Below are positions 34,145 to 45,661 of a stretch of DNA of 64,000 nt, piece by piece. This stretch comes from Penicillium oxalicum. Taxonomy: Eukaryota > Ascomycota > Eurotiomycetes > Eurotiales > Aspergillaceae. A program made the translations under genes and the position numbers. The stretch spans positions 3,596,001 through 3,660,000 of the forward strand of contig NC_064651.1 in assembly GCF_001723175.1 (NCBI RefSeq). Direction: 5' to 3'. The notes under the pieces are model-generated. The model worked only from the letters and a program-made list of their open reading frames with translations, ran no database searches and was not told where the DNA came from. Each line of letters begins with the position of its first letter. Position 1 is the first letter of the stretch.

Positions 34145-34179
34145 AGACAGACAGACAGAGAGAGAGAGAGCGCGCGCGC
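34145..34179. repeat. Compound microsatellite (GACA)n-(GA)n-(GC)n
   Basis: Consecutive short arrays of GACA, then GA, then GC dinucleotides about 90 bases past the stop of the oxysterol-binding protein gene. Confidence 0.85.
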
Positions 34180-34743
34180 AAGTGCAAGATAAACTTTCTC
34201 TTCTCGTTTATTCCCGGAGGGAGTAATCATTTCCGCTTGGGATTTCACATTGATGGAGGCATTCTGGGCTCCCGTTGCTGCTCCTGTGCACTGGTCTAGT
34301 GACTACCATGGTACACCTGATTTCGACTGTAAATAGTTTTTGTTCTAACATATGCCGTGCGGACTCATGTATTTTCTTCGCACAGCACTCTCGGATGCTG
34401 TTGCGACATCTAATTAAATGACACCGACGTCTTGACTTGCTCATGTGCTTCAACACTGGTCGAATCATACATCATACCGGACATGATACACGGAGCGGGA
34501 TCCGAGGTGGTGGTTTGTCTTGTCTAGAGAATAAGGGAAAACCTTTCACTGTAACTTGAATATCAAAAAATGCCTCCACCTTCCGCAGTCCCATGCATCA
34601 ACTTTAGGGTTATCAATCTCTAGGTCCTAGAATCGGGTTCAACATCAGGGCACGCACTGCACAGACGGGATTGGAAGCTGGCCAGTTTCTGGAAGTTTTC
34701 GCTAATTGGTGGGACTGGAACATTTTCCTGCTGTCTTCATCTT

Positions 34744-34755
34744 GGGGGGGGGGGG
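34744..34755. repeat. Poly-G homopolymer, 12 nt
   Basis: Twelve uninterrupted G residues in the convergent intergenic region. Confidence 0.85.
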
Positions 34756-35608
34756 AAGTAATCTCCAATTGAAGTGATATTCGATCCAAGATTTGCGCTG
34801 CAGACATTGAAGGATTACATTGATCTTCCAAGTTGGCATAAATGCGTAACTCATTGCTTTTTTTTTGAACTCGTGGGCTCCATGACTCACTCTCATGAGA
34901 CCTTTACGGGGAGCGCCCGTTGAAGATTATCCCACGCCTAGCCAGAGACCACGACAGTACAAAAAAGAAGGGAAGACAGATAATTGGCACACAGACAAGA
35001 CACCAGCAACGACTCGTTATTTTTTTTGGGGCCCGCGAGGGAAACAGAAATCAAGGGTTAAGTCAAAAGAGCTAGGAGAGAGAGAGAGGAGGCACACAAC
35101 CGACATCATGTCGAGGCAGGAATTCGTAGATTTAATACAGGCTACATCAAGTGTAGTGGGAGCCAAAGAAGGAGATCGGAGACAGGACAAAGAGATGGGT
35201 AAACCTTTGTTAGAAGATGAGAGCAAAACACGGAGGAAAATATAAAGTTGAAAAAGACCAGAAAAGACGTGAAGAGACACAAAGACTGAATATTCCCAGA
35301 CCCGACCCAAGAGCTCCCAGAAGCGAGAAGAGATTACACAGATGTTGAAAAGAGAAAATGGGATGAGAAAGTTTTGCAAGAGTCGTTTCCATCGTTCACT
35401 CGTACCAGACTCGGGGAAAAATGGGATAGGTGACGGCAAGGTCTTATCCCGTTCCTGGAGAAGCGAAACGCAGAGCGGAAAGAAACGCCAAGGTGCTTTG
35501 TCTGCTTTCTCACTTCATCCGCAGATGCAACGCCATATGTGTTTTGTAGGTGATAAGAGAGGCGGGAAGACGGAAAGCCATCAGATGACGAGAAGGAGCT
35601 TCATGGCT

Positions 35609-38411
35609 CTAGTGGCCATAGTTGCCACCCCAGCCCCCGTTACCACGACCGGTGTTGCCGTAGTAGTTGCTGAAACCGGCGCCGTAGTTATTGTACGCGG
35701 TCTGCTGCTGGTGACTCTGAGATGCGCCACCCTGGTGGCCACCGAGACCACCCAGCCCTCCGTATTGGGGGTTCAGCTGAGGGTAGCCACCGAAGCCTTG
35801 CTGGCCTTGTTGACCCTGCAGAGGAGGCAAACCGGTTTGGTTCTGAGTCTGACCAGGGGTGTTGGTGGCAGAGCCAGGGCGGTTAGCCTGGGCCAGAGAC
35901 GGGGAAGGCCCGCCGGTCTTGGACGCATCGAAGGCCTTGCTGTCCTCAGAGGTCACGGGAGGCTGCTGTGAGACGGGAGGAGTTTGGCCAAAGCCAGCCT
36001 GGGACCGGCCAAAGACATCCGACATTCCGCTGCTGAAAGCATTGGAGCCGGCGGCAGTCTGCTGATTATCAGGCTGGACCGAGCCAGCGCGGCCGTAGAC
36101 CGAATCACGGCCGGGAGTGCTCTGGTTGAAGCTGGCGGCGGCAGCATTGGCGGGAGAGGAGGCATGATCGTAGGAGAACCCGTGGGGCTGGCCATACATA
36201 CCGCCCTTTCCGGCGGCGGCAGTGGCACCGCCATAGGGGCCATATTGACTACCGTAGCCATACTGAGATGTGTGAGGCATGCCGTAGTGTTGTTGCTCGT
36301 CATAGCGACGGGCATCATCGTAAGGGCGGCCGGAACGCCCGTAGGCTGCACCAGCATGCTGACCCATCTGGTTCATGTAGGAAGCGTAATGAGGGTTGGA
36401 GTAGTAAGGGTACCCATAGCCGTAGCCGTGTGCACTTTGTTGACCAGGCATGTGCTGAGCAGCAGGGGTCTGAGTCGCACCAGGCATGGTAGGGTTGGGG
36501 GTGTTGTGTCCACTGTTGGTGGCTTCAACGGGCCCGTACCGTCCGGCAGGTTGGGTTGTGGGGATCTGAGGTTGGGCTTCAGCAGCAGAAACACCGCCAA
36601 ATCCAGCACCGCGCGGGCCAGCACCGGCGTCCTGGGTCTGTCCATAGCTACCATAGTAGTTGTATGGGAAACGCTGCTGGTCAACAGCGTAGAAGGGGGA
36701 GTATTCGCTGCCGCTGGTGGCAGTGGGCTGCACAGGAGCCTGGTTGGCGAATGGTTCTTGAATTTGCGGCTGGGGCTGACCGACTTGGTGAGTAAAAGGA
36801 TCGAAAGGCTTTTGCGCTTCCGAGGAGTAGCGAGCAAAGTCGTTGAAAGAGTCAGTGGAACCCTGGGGAACTGGGGGGAGACCAGGGGCAGGGCGTGTTT
36901 CCACGGCCCCCTGGGTGACGGGAGGAAGAGAAGCACGAGGAGCAACAGGGGAATGCTGAGGAGGCTGAGCGCGGGTCTCAGCTTCCTCACGATTCTCATC
37001 GATATCAACAGCATCGCCGTTCAGGCCCATGCTGCCGAATTGCACAGCAGCGCGGTCGACTGCGTGATTGCCGGGCATGACGACGGCCTGTTGTTGTTCC
37101 ATGACTCGTCGCTGGAAACCAGGAGCACGAGTGCTGTGCTTCAGGGCGGAGCCAGGAAGGGCGCTAGGGGTAGAGCGCGACGGGGTAGCAGTAGCTGCGG
37201 TGGCAGAGTCAAAGGCGCTGCCGACAGTGCTGGCAGCAGTTGCAGTGGGGGCTGGGCCAGAGGCATCAGGGATCTGCTCAAGGTTGGTCTCAGTCAAATC
37301 GTCCTTGGTAGGCTTTGATTGCGCCTGGGGAATCACAGGAACAGTGATCTCGGCAGGCTTAGAGACGGGGGTCTTTTGTGCAGGCGCAGGAACGGCGGCA
37401 GGGACGGCGGCAGGGACGGCCACAGGAACAGGCGCGGGCGCAGGTGCAGCAGCAGCGGCGGGAGGAGCAGGCTCAGGCTCCTCTGGCTTCTCGGTCTGGG
37501 GTTGTTCGGCTTGCTCAGGCTCAGGCGCAGCTTCGGGAGCAGGAGCAGGGGCAGCAGTGGGAGCGGGAGCGGGAGCAGACTCGGGAGCCTTCTTTGGCTG
37601 CGGCGGAGGTGTAGGTTTCGCGAAAAGGCTCGCCCAGCCCTTCTTTGTGCCTTCAGGGACTGCGGGAGCTTTGGGCTCGACAGGCTCGGGTGCAGAAGCT
37701 GTGGGCTCGCTCTCGATGTCTCCCCAGGTTGGTGCCACAGAGGGCTCGGTTGCAGAGGGGGCATCAGTTGTAGCACCTGGACCTGAAGCGTGGGATCCGT
37801 TGGCAACTTGGGCACCTGCCCGTCCACCACGACCACCGCGACCACGGTCCCCGCGGGCACGTCCACGACCTTCAAACCCACCACGACCACGGCCTCCACG
37901 GTGCGAAGCTGAAGGGGACTCGGTCGAGTTGTTCTGAACGTCCTTGGGCTTGGGTCGGGTTCTGTCGACTGTCTTCTTCTTGACCTCACCCCACTGCGAC
38001 ACATTGCCTGTGACACAGGAAAGGAACATGTCAGCGTACAAGTTTTCAATCATGCCTGTTGAGTTCTAACAACTCTCATGGCGGTATTCAGTGGGGTACT
38101 GAGATGTAAAGATTGATTGTACCTTCGGTAATGCGCTCAATGGCCTCCTCGATCTCACCATTGGAGTCTTCCAGAGCGAACACGAGGTCTTCGTCTTTCC
38201 AGTCGGGGAACAGCTCCTTCAGAGTGGGCAAGGCGTCCGAATATTTCTTCTTCATTTGGCCAATTTCACCTTCATCGAATGGAGCAGAGTCTGAGCTGTC
38301 GTTTGCGGCTCTGTTGCTTCCAACGCGGCCACCTCTGGAGCTATAACCACCACGGCCACCGCGGGTGGATACTCTGCCACGGGCAGAAGACCGGCTCTGA
38401 ACTTCAGACAT
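35609..38411 (-). CDS. def1: RNA polymerase II degradation factor Def1 (CUE domain, Q/P-rich)
   Basis: Two exons, 38411-38123 and 38007-35609, encode 895 residues. Def1 promotes ubiquitination and removal of stalled RNA polymerase II; its CUE domain binds the ubiquitin-like part of Elongin. An RGG-type N-terminus (RGRVSTRGGRGGYSSRGGR) is followed by the CUE domain at about 53-97 (KYSDALPTLKELFPDWKDED, ALEDSNGEIEEAIERITEG). Then come GNVSQWGEVKKKTVDRTRPK and a second RGG block, a long Pro/Ala/Glu stretch, and a Gln/Asn/Gly/Tyr-rich prion-like C-terminus. The GNVSQWGE block next to the CUE domain is typical of fungal Def1. The low-complexity half produces long open frames on the opposite strand that are not genes. 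In yeast Def1 is processed by the proteasome, which removes its C-terminal part. Divergent from the gene at 39101. Confidence 0.92.
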
Positions 38412-39100
38412 TGTATCAAATGGGTGTGTGAGATGAAAGAAATGGAAAGAGGACGATTGAGAGAGGAGAGGGCGTCGCAAGGGATTCGTGGAAGTGAAGG
38501 AAGGATTCGAATTGAGGATGAGTCGAGATGCAACCTCGCAGAAGAGGAACAGCACCAGGACCACGGAGGGCGGGTCAAAAGTAGTCCAGAGACACCGAAG
38601 CAAACAAGATCAGGGATCTGTGGAGAGGAAGTGGGACGTGTTGGCAAAGAGAAGGAGGGGAGGTGAGGAACAGCAATAGTATGGAGAAGGTAAAAGCTAA
38701 AGGTTCTGATGTGTTGCTCGCAGTCACAGCTGGTCTTGGCGCTGCCCGGCTTTTAGCGAGTGGCGCCTATTGGGTCGCGCTGGCTCGCGACTGCCTATTG
38801 CCCGCAGTCTTATTCTTTCTTAGAACTACAAGTCTTCGACGGAGAAGTGATGAATTACTGCCTGATTGGGGCTCTGGTTTAGAAGTTTTACAGCAGAGGA
38901 TTGTCTATCGACCAGAAGTGTCTGTGTCAAATCAGAGACTGACTCTTTCGCACTCACCTGATCTCCTCGTCATCCATTTCGGGCGCACTCGCCTTGCCTC
39001 ACCGCCCACCCCTCGCGGCGATCCCTCCCTTCATGATCCCTTCCCTCCGCATCATCTTCACGGATCAATTGGATCTCACCGACAACACACCGCATTCATC
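38412..39100. other. Divergent promoter of Def1 and the unknown gene at 39101
   Basis: 0.69 kb. The frame of the plus-strand gene stays open upstream to 38663, with an in-frame ATG at 38681, so part of this could be coding. The composition of that stretch does not look conserved and is more likely 5' UTR. Confidence 0.5.
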
Positions 39101-40372
39101 ATGAAGGGTACTTCATTACTCTCCTTCAAAGCCTGGCCGAAGATACATCAGCCGCTGCCTCGGACGCCACGCGAATCTCAGCAACTCCTCAACGCCCTCA
39201 CTTCTTCCTTCCGACGTCAACTTGACCGCACCTATCCGTCACCGAACACGACTGGGCAAACGAGCGATCGCCCGCCATTGAATACCGAGTCGTCTGCACA
39301 TGCAACTGATCAACATCTGCACAGTATTTTGGACAACCCATTGTTTCGTATAGTGCCCCAGAAGATGCAGACCGTCGATCGCGACCCAAACAGTACTCCT
39401 TCAACTCAACGTTCAGAAAATGCATCCGAGCTCCCGATGGTTCTCTTCGACCAGGCATTCGCTGCGGGAACCGCAACACCTGCTTTCATAACCGACTGTT
39501 TGAAATCCCAGCTGCTACTTGCGAGGTCATCTGGAGAGAAAGAGTTACGGAACGCCATGAAGATCACCCGAGCTGGCTCTAAAGTCGCAAACTGGTTCTG
39601 GGCCTCTGACGGTGCCTCGAGACAATCATTGCTGCATAACAGAGCTTCTACTGGCTCTTTGACCAAATTCATGGTTGCAGAAAGTCTTCAAGATACGGTG
39701 TTGGAGTGGTTGAAGATGCTGCTGACTGGCGATCTCGGCGGAGTTGATGGCAACATGACACTGGACAGAGCTCGAGTGACTTTCAATCATTTGCTTCAGG
39801 ATCTTCTTGACGCCGAGATTCGATACGGTGCTGGTCTAAGCTCGGCTATCACATACTATCTGCGTGCACGTCGCTTACAGATCTTATCTGGTGAACTTCA
39901 TGCGGATCTGAAAGCTGCCAAGTCGCTGTTGCTCGCGCCAGGTGCTCAACTGGCCCGTACACTCGAGGAGCAGAAACCATCACCGACTGAACTCCCCATT
40001 CACATATTCAATGATTATGCCGAGATTATCTCCGCCTTGTCATCGTCACGGTCTCTGCTGTATTCCTCGGTAACTCTCTGCCATCCGACTCATCCAGACC
40101 CAACCCCGTTCATTCACTACGTGGACAGTCTATCGCCCAAGAAATTTCAAAAATGGAGCGTTGTCCGTCAGGATGCGTTTTTGCGGATCAGCTGTGATGC
40201 TCTCCGCTCCTTGATTGACCGGAAGAAAATTCGGGTTGCAACCAATCTTGGACACCAGATCCAAGAGTTGCTTCCGGAGGAGACCGCGGCTGCAAGCATC
40301 GGGGCTTCTCGCTCTCGGGTCACCGAGGAGGAAGATCATCTTTTGCAGCGCTTGAACATGAGCTGGGCATGA
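39101..40372 (+). CDS. Conserved hypothetical protein, 423 aa
   Basis: A single exon. The start at 39101 (tcATGaag) begins MKGTSLLSFKAWPKIHQPLP, followed by PRESQQLLNALTSSFRRQLD. Residues 1-40 are basic and could be a mitochondrial presequence. The rest is mostly helical: QDTVLEWLKMLLTGDLGG, NHLLQDLLDAEIRYGAGLS and LRISCDALRSLIDRKKIRVA. There is no transmembrane segment. I do not recognise a named domain; the beginning resembles an uncharacterised Eurotiomycete protein. A longer form starting at ATG 38681 is possible because the frame is open. Confidence 0.7.
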   Translation: MKGTSLLSFKAWPKIHQPLPRTPRESQQLLNALTSSFRRQLDRTYPSPNTTGQTSDRPPLNTESSAHATDQHLHSILDNPLFRIVPQKMQTVDRDPNSTPSTQRSENASELPMVLFDQAFAAGTATPAFITDCLKSQLLLARSSGEKELRNAMKITRAGSKVANWFWASDGASRQSLLHNRASTGSLTKFMVAESLQDTVLEWLKMLLTGDLGGVDGNMTLDRARVTFNHLLQDLLDAEIRYGAGLSSAITYYLRARRLQILSGELHADLKAAKSLLLAPGAQLARTLEEQKPSPTELPIHIFNDYAEIISALSSSRSLLYSSVTLCHPTHPDPTPFIHYVDSLSPKKFQKWSVVRQDAFLRISCDALRSLIDRKKIRVATNLGHQIQELLPEETAAASIGASRSRVTEEEDHLLQRLNMSWA

Positions 40373-41201
40373 GATTTCTTTCCATAGGCTATCTTTTCTT
40401 TCGGAACGGTGGTCTCACGAACGATGTATCTGTCTATTACGACCATCACTGGCCAGATCATTGGAGACATCAGAACGTGGCTCATGCCTGACGCACGCCA
40501 GCGTAGGCACCCCCAACTCGTCCAGCTCTTACTGCCGGCCTGCAAAATGCGCACGCTCAGACATGCTTGAGCTAGGCTGGTACCGCAATGCGTATCTCAT
40601 GAGAGAAACCCAATTTGTGGACCATGTCCACTGCTCGGGCGGCGCTCAGCGCTTCTTCGATGGCGCGATGACGCTTTTCGTGTTGTCGACTCCGCCTAGC
40701 TCCACCGGGGCTGCGGCGATCTAAGCACCAATCCACGCTTACCATAGCGCTTTCTCGGCACATTGCCCTTCGGCATTGAGCTCCGCCTAGCACATCTTTC
40801 TCTGCTGGTGGTCTCAGGTGCATCGGAACTGTCTCTATATTTTCGATTCGAGGAGGTTAACACCGAAAAATCCCCATTCAGTTGGGGTAGTATCAGCTTC
40901 AGATGGCAGATGGACGGGCACTTGCGGGGCAACTTGTCAGCCGCCCCTATGGCTCAATGCGGTTAGCGTTTTCCAGCGGAGTATCCAGCTTCTCTATTCT
41001 CACAAAGTAGTAAACGTCACCGCGCGACTTCCACTAAGATTCTCTTTATAACAATCAGATTTTTCCCGTTTTTCTTTCCTCCTTTTCCAACCTCTTTCTT
41101 GTAATTTCACTGCCTCCGTCTACCTTGGCACCCCTCACACGCTTGGCAATTTCTTCTCTACCACTAACCCACGTGCAATCACCTGACATCATCAATTCGC
41201 T
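40373..41201. other. Intergenic region, no gene seen
   Basis: 3' flank of the gene at 39101 and promoter of the small acidic-protein gene. A CT-rich, T-rich stretch at 41040-41160 just before the next start looks like a 5' UTR. Confidence 0.5.
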
Positions 41202-42101
41202 ATGTCTAGAGAAGCCTCCTCAGAGCTTTCCGCCCACGAAGCATTAGGTACGTTGTCTTTGCCCACCTGCGGTCACATACGCAGTGTGGCCCTCATTTTA
41301 GGTCATCTCTCACGACTCATCTACCCTGTAGCGAATGGTTCCATTCTCTTGAACATTTGATGGAGATCTAATGTGGCCAGGCCGGGGGAACAATATGCTG
41401 ACTAAGATTTAGATGAGGTCAACCAAGCGCCCACTGCTGTATCCAAAAGCAATGAATCGTCTCAGCCAGTCCATAATGTTTTGAACACCTGTCAAACAGA
41501 TAGCGAATCTATTCCGCCTGAGAGCGTCAAATCTGCCGGGGGCATTGAACAACCAGAAGCTCCAAAACCGGTTGAAACCATGCATAGTACAAGTGCATCG
41601 GCCTCAGAGCATCCGCTAAGCGCTTCAGTCGCGGCTTCTGAACCTGCAGGCCTGGAGGCGGCCCCAGTGAAGCCAGATGGCCTTGATGGGGCACCGGAAT
41701 CTACCAATGGTGCGCCCGAGGCATCCCCGAGTGCCAAGCCCGTAGCGGAGCAACCCAAGCCCGCCGATTCAGCCATTGATACCGTCGCCCAAGACCCCAA
41801 GACTGGCGAGAAACGCGAGCTTGAGGTCACCGAAACACCATCGGTTGAGAAGCAAGCCTCAGCACTGGTCGAGCCAACTGTGGAACAAGGGAAAGAGCAT
41901 GACAGCAAGAAGCAAAAGACCGAACACGCGCCTAGCAGCGCGACCAACGGTACGTCTGCCGCCACAGATAGCGTTGAAGCGCAGGAGGTGCCAAAGGAAA
42001 GCAGTCCATCCAAGAAGGAAAAAGTCAAGGAAGCTGTAAAGAAAATTTTACCAACTGATGGACCCGGCACCCGAACCCGTAGCCGAACGAAAGACTCTTG
42101 A
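41202..42101 (+). CDS. Low-complexity fungal protein with basic C-terminal tail, 244 aa
   Basis: Exons 41202-41247 and 41413-42101. The first exon encodes MSREASSELSAHEAL and joins in frame to DEVNQAPTAVSKS. The protein is rich in Ala, Pro, Glu, Ser and Lys throughout, consistent with intrinsic disorder, and ends KEKVKEAVKKILPTDGPG then TRTRSRTKDS. The internal GEKRELEVTE and KKQKTEHAPS segments are lysine-rich and could act as nuclear localisation signals. No catalytic motif is visible. I have seen similar disordered proteins in Aspergillus and Penicillium but know no function. It sits 602 bases upstream of the Lys1 gene on the same strand. Confidence 0.7.
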
Positions 42102-42703
42102 AGGGTTTGGTGGGAGAAGAAAAACTGTTCTGACTCGGCGAGCCTCAATTCCATGTTTTGCGCCTCGTTCTGAGTCCTTCATCCCATAATTTGTTCCGAA
42201 ATGCATATTTTTTGCCCTTGAAATACAGCAGCCGCACAAAAAGTCTATGAGTAGTTTCCAGATCAATTTTGTTAAGGAAAGCCACTTGGAGACGCTGTCC
42301 TGGATGAAGGCATTACTGCAACCCAGTGAGCTCCTCAAAGAAAAGGTCAACAGTCTAAAATAGATCATTCATGCACTGTTTGCAGAAGTAAGTGATGTTT
42401 TGTAAAAATATTGTCTTCGGGCTTCAGTCTTCAATATCCTCTCAGCTCATTGACTCTTTCTACATGTTCGACAAATGCATCCTATTCCAGTTGTATACGC
42501 TTCTCCAAACAAGGTTCTGGTCAGGACCGCGGCCGATCATCGGCGGGCTGACTCATTTCTTGCGGAGCGGAACAACCCACCCCGCAATGAGTGTGTGTCA
42601 TCGGCGAGAGGTTGTCGTATTTTCGCATATTGGGCTAAAACTTTACAATTGACTTTTGATTTTTGCATCCTTCATCAGAATCCATCGAACCGCCATAACC
42701 ATC
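42102..42703. other. Intergenic region upstream of Lys1
   Basis: Promoter of the saccharopine dehydrogenase gene. It contains the palindromic GCGGCCGATCATCGGC segment near 42530 and TGACTC at 42549-42554, a match to the general amino-acid-control (Gcn4/CpcA) site TGASTCA core, about 150 bases before the start. No gene is seen. Confidence 0.5.
42549..42554 (+). promoter_or_regulatory. Possible CpcA/Gcn4 site upstream of Lys1
   Basis: TGACTC followed by A (42549-42555, TGACTCA) is an exact match to the Gcn4/CpcA consensus and lies 149 bases before the Lys1 ATG. Lysine genes are classic targets of cross-pathway control, so the placement fits, but a 7-base match occurs by chance often. Confidence 0.55.
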
Positions 42704-44301
<1,598 letters not shown>

Positions 44302-45661
44302 TTCTGGTTTGACCCGAGTTGGTTGACATGAAAACGATTAAAGCATAAAGTACGGGACTGGATACCAATTCAAAAATAGAATGAACATTCAAATACAGTA
44401 GAGTATCATGGAAGTGGACGGGCCAACTTAAGTTTTGCTGGACTTACCATCGGTCCGTCCACTTCCACGACAATCCATTTCTTTGCCAGGCTGGTTCTCG
44501 CGACCGGTCAAAATGTAGCAGCTTTCGAGACAAATATAAGTATCAGAATCTGGGACGGCCATCTGAGGACTGGAGTGATTTCAGTTGGCCGCTCATGCCT
44601 CGTGAAATTGGACAGAGGTTCCAAATTGGCCATCCCGGAGATCTTATCTCTCGTCATCTATCTACTTTGAGCCAACACTGATTTGTCGCACCGCATGCAT
44701 CGTCACTCGACATTCGATATTCAATGAAGAGCATCCATGTTCCCATGTCTCTGCCTCTTACGCTGCTCAACAATCGGGTGATTTCCACAATCTTGCCATT
44801 ATAGAATAAGGGCGCTACTTGTAACGTGAGAAAAAGACACATCAATTTACCGCCCGACGACAGGTCACTTTCACCGGCACACCCACGCCCATGATTTACG
44901 GTCATCTTTCCCGTCCGGCTCGACTCTCAAGCTTCCTTCGCCGCTGCGTTAGAATCGGCAGTATACACAACGCTTCTGGCGTGTCGAATCCTTTCTCACC
45001 CACACGACAGTCCAGGTGTGTCCTTCGTGACTCTCGTAGATGCGGGGGTCTGTCTCCCCCCTGGATATCCGAAGAATCCGTCGCGGGGGAAATGACTGCA
45101 AACAGTGTCTTGGCCCAGGGAACGACCGGCGCCATGGCCATTGGGTGGATAATGGCAGCCTCCATGGACGAGATGAGGATGTCGACGAGTTTCAGCCTTT
45201 CCATCGGCTCATTTCAACCTGCATGGAACATGTGCTGCTGATCTGATGAATTCAACGAGATCCGATCGGCCGATGATGTTCTTCAGAACTGGCTGAAGCT
45301 CCCCCCGTTTTCTCTTCTCCGCATGAGTCCGTTGCGATCCACTCTCCCCTCTTCCCCAGCCGAGACCCGCTCTGGACTCGTAGAATTCTTCACCAACGAG
45401 TGTTGGCCCTTGACAAGTTGGCGACGCGCTGAATCAATCTTGGTCTGCGGTGTCGATTGTGCTTACCTCCCCCTCGGATGGTAGCTAGACGTTGCCTCGC
45501 TCTGTTCACAGCCATTGCCCGGATGAGAAAGATGGGATGATGAACCAATCGAGCTGACTCGCCTCAAAAGACACATCTGCCTCTCGCGTTCGACCTCCCT
45601 ACGCTCGTCCCTTTTGCATCACTTTCCCCCTCCCCTGCGCCTCGATCACTGCACGTTCTCC
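44302..45661. other. Intergenic region between Lys1 and the Ubp16-like gene
   Basis: It holds the hairpin at 44409-44467. Two overlapping ATG-initiated frames lie on opposite strands (plus 44891-45241, 116 codons; minus 45204-44902, 100 codons). Neither has a known domain, and at most one could be real. The 45560-45660 stretch is CT-rich and likely 5' UTR. Confidence 0.5.
44409..44467. repeat. Inverted repeat with 13-bp perfect arms
   Basis: TGGAAGTGGACGG (44409-44421) and its exact reverse complement CCGTCCACTTCCA (44455-44467) flank a 33-base spacer. It lies 108 bases after the Lys1 stop, probably within or just past its 3' UTR, where it could form a hairpin in RNA. Confidence 0.85.

Larger units (their letters stand above)
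34056..35608. other. Convergent 3' flanks, 1.55 kb
   Basis: Between the ends of the oxysterol-binding protein and Def1 genes. It holds a mixed microsatellite (34145-34179) and a G12 run (34744-34755). The 35000-35600 part is purine-rich on the plus strand and may be the long 3' UTR of Def1. No gene is supported. Confidence 0.55.

Noticed and set aside
35984..37937. Long plus-strand open frames (444 and 289 codons) opposite the Def1 gene
   Set aside because: They are antisense to the low-complexity Gln/Pro/Ala-rich half of Def1. Their translations are Gly/Ala/Val-rich shadows without domains.
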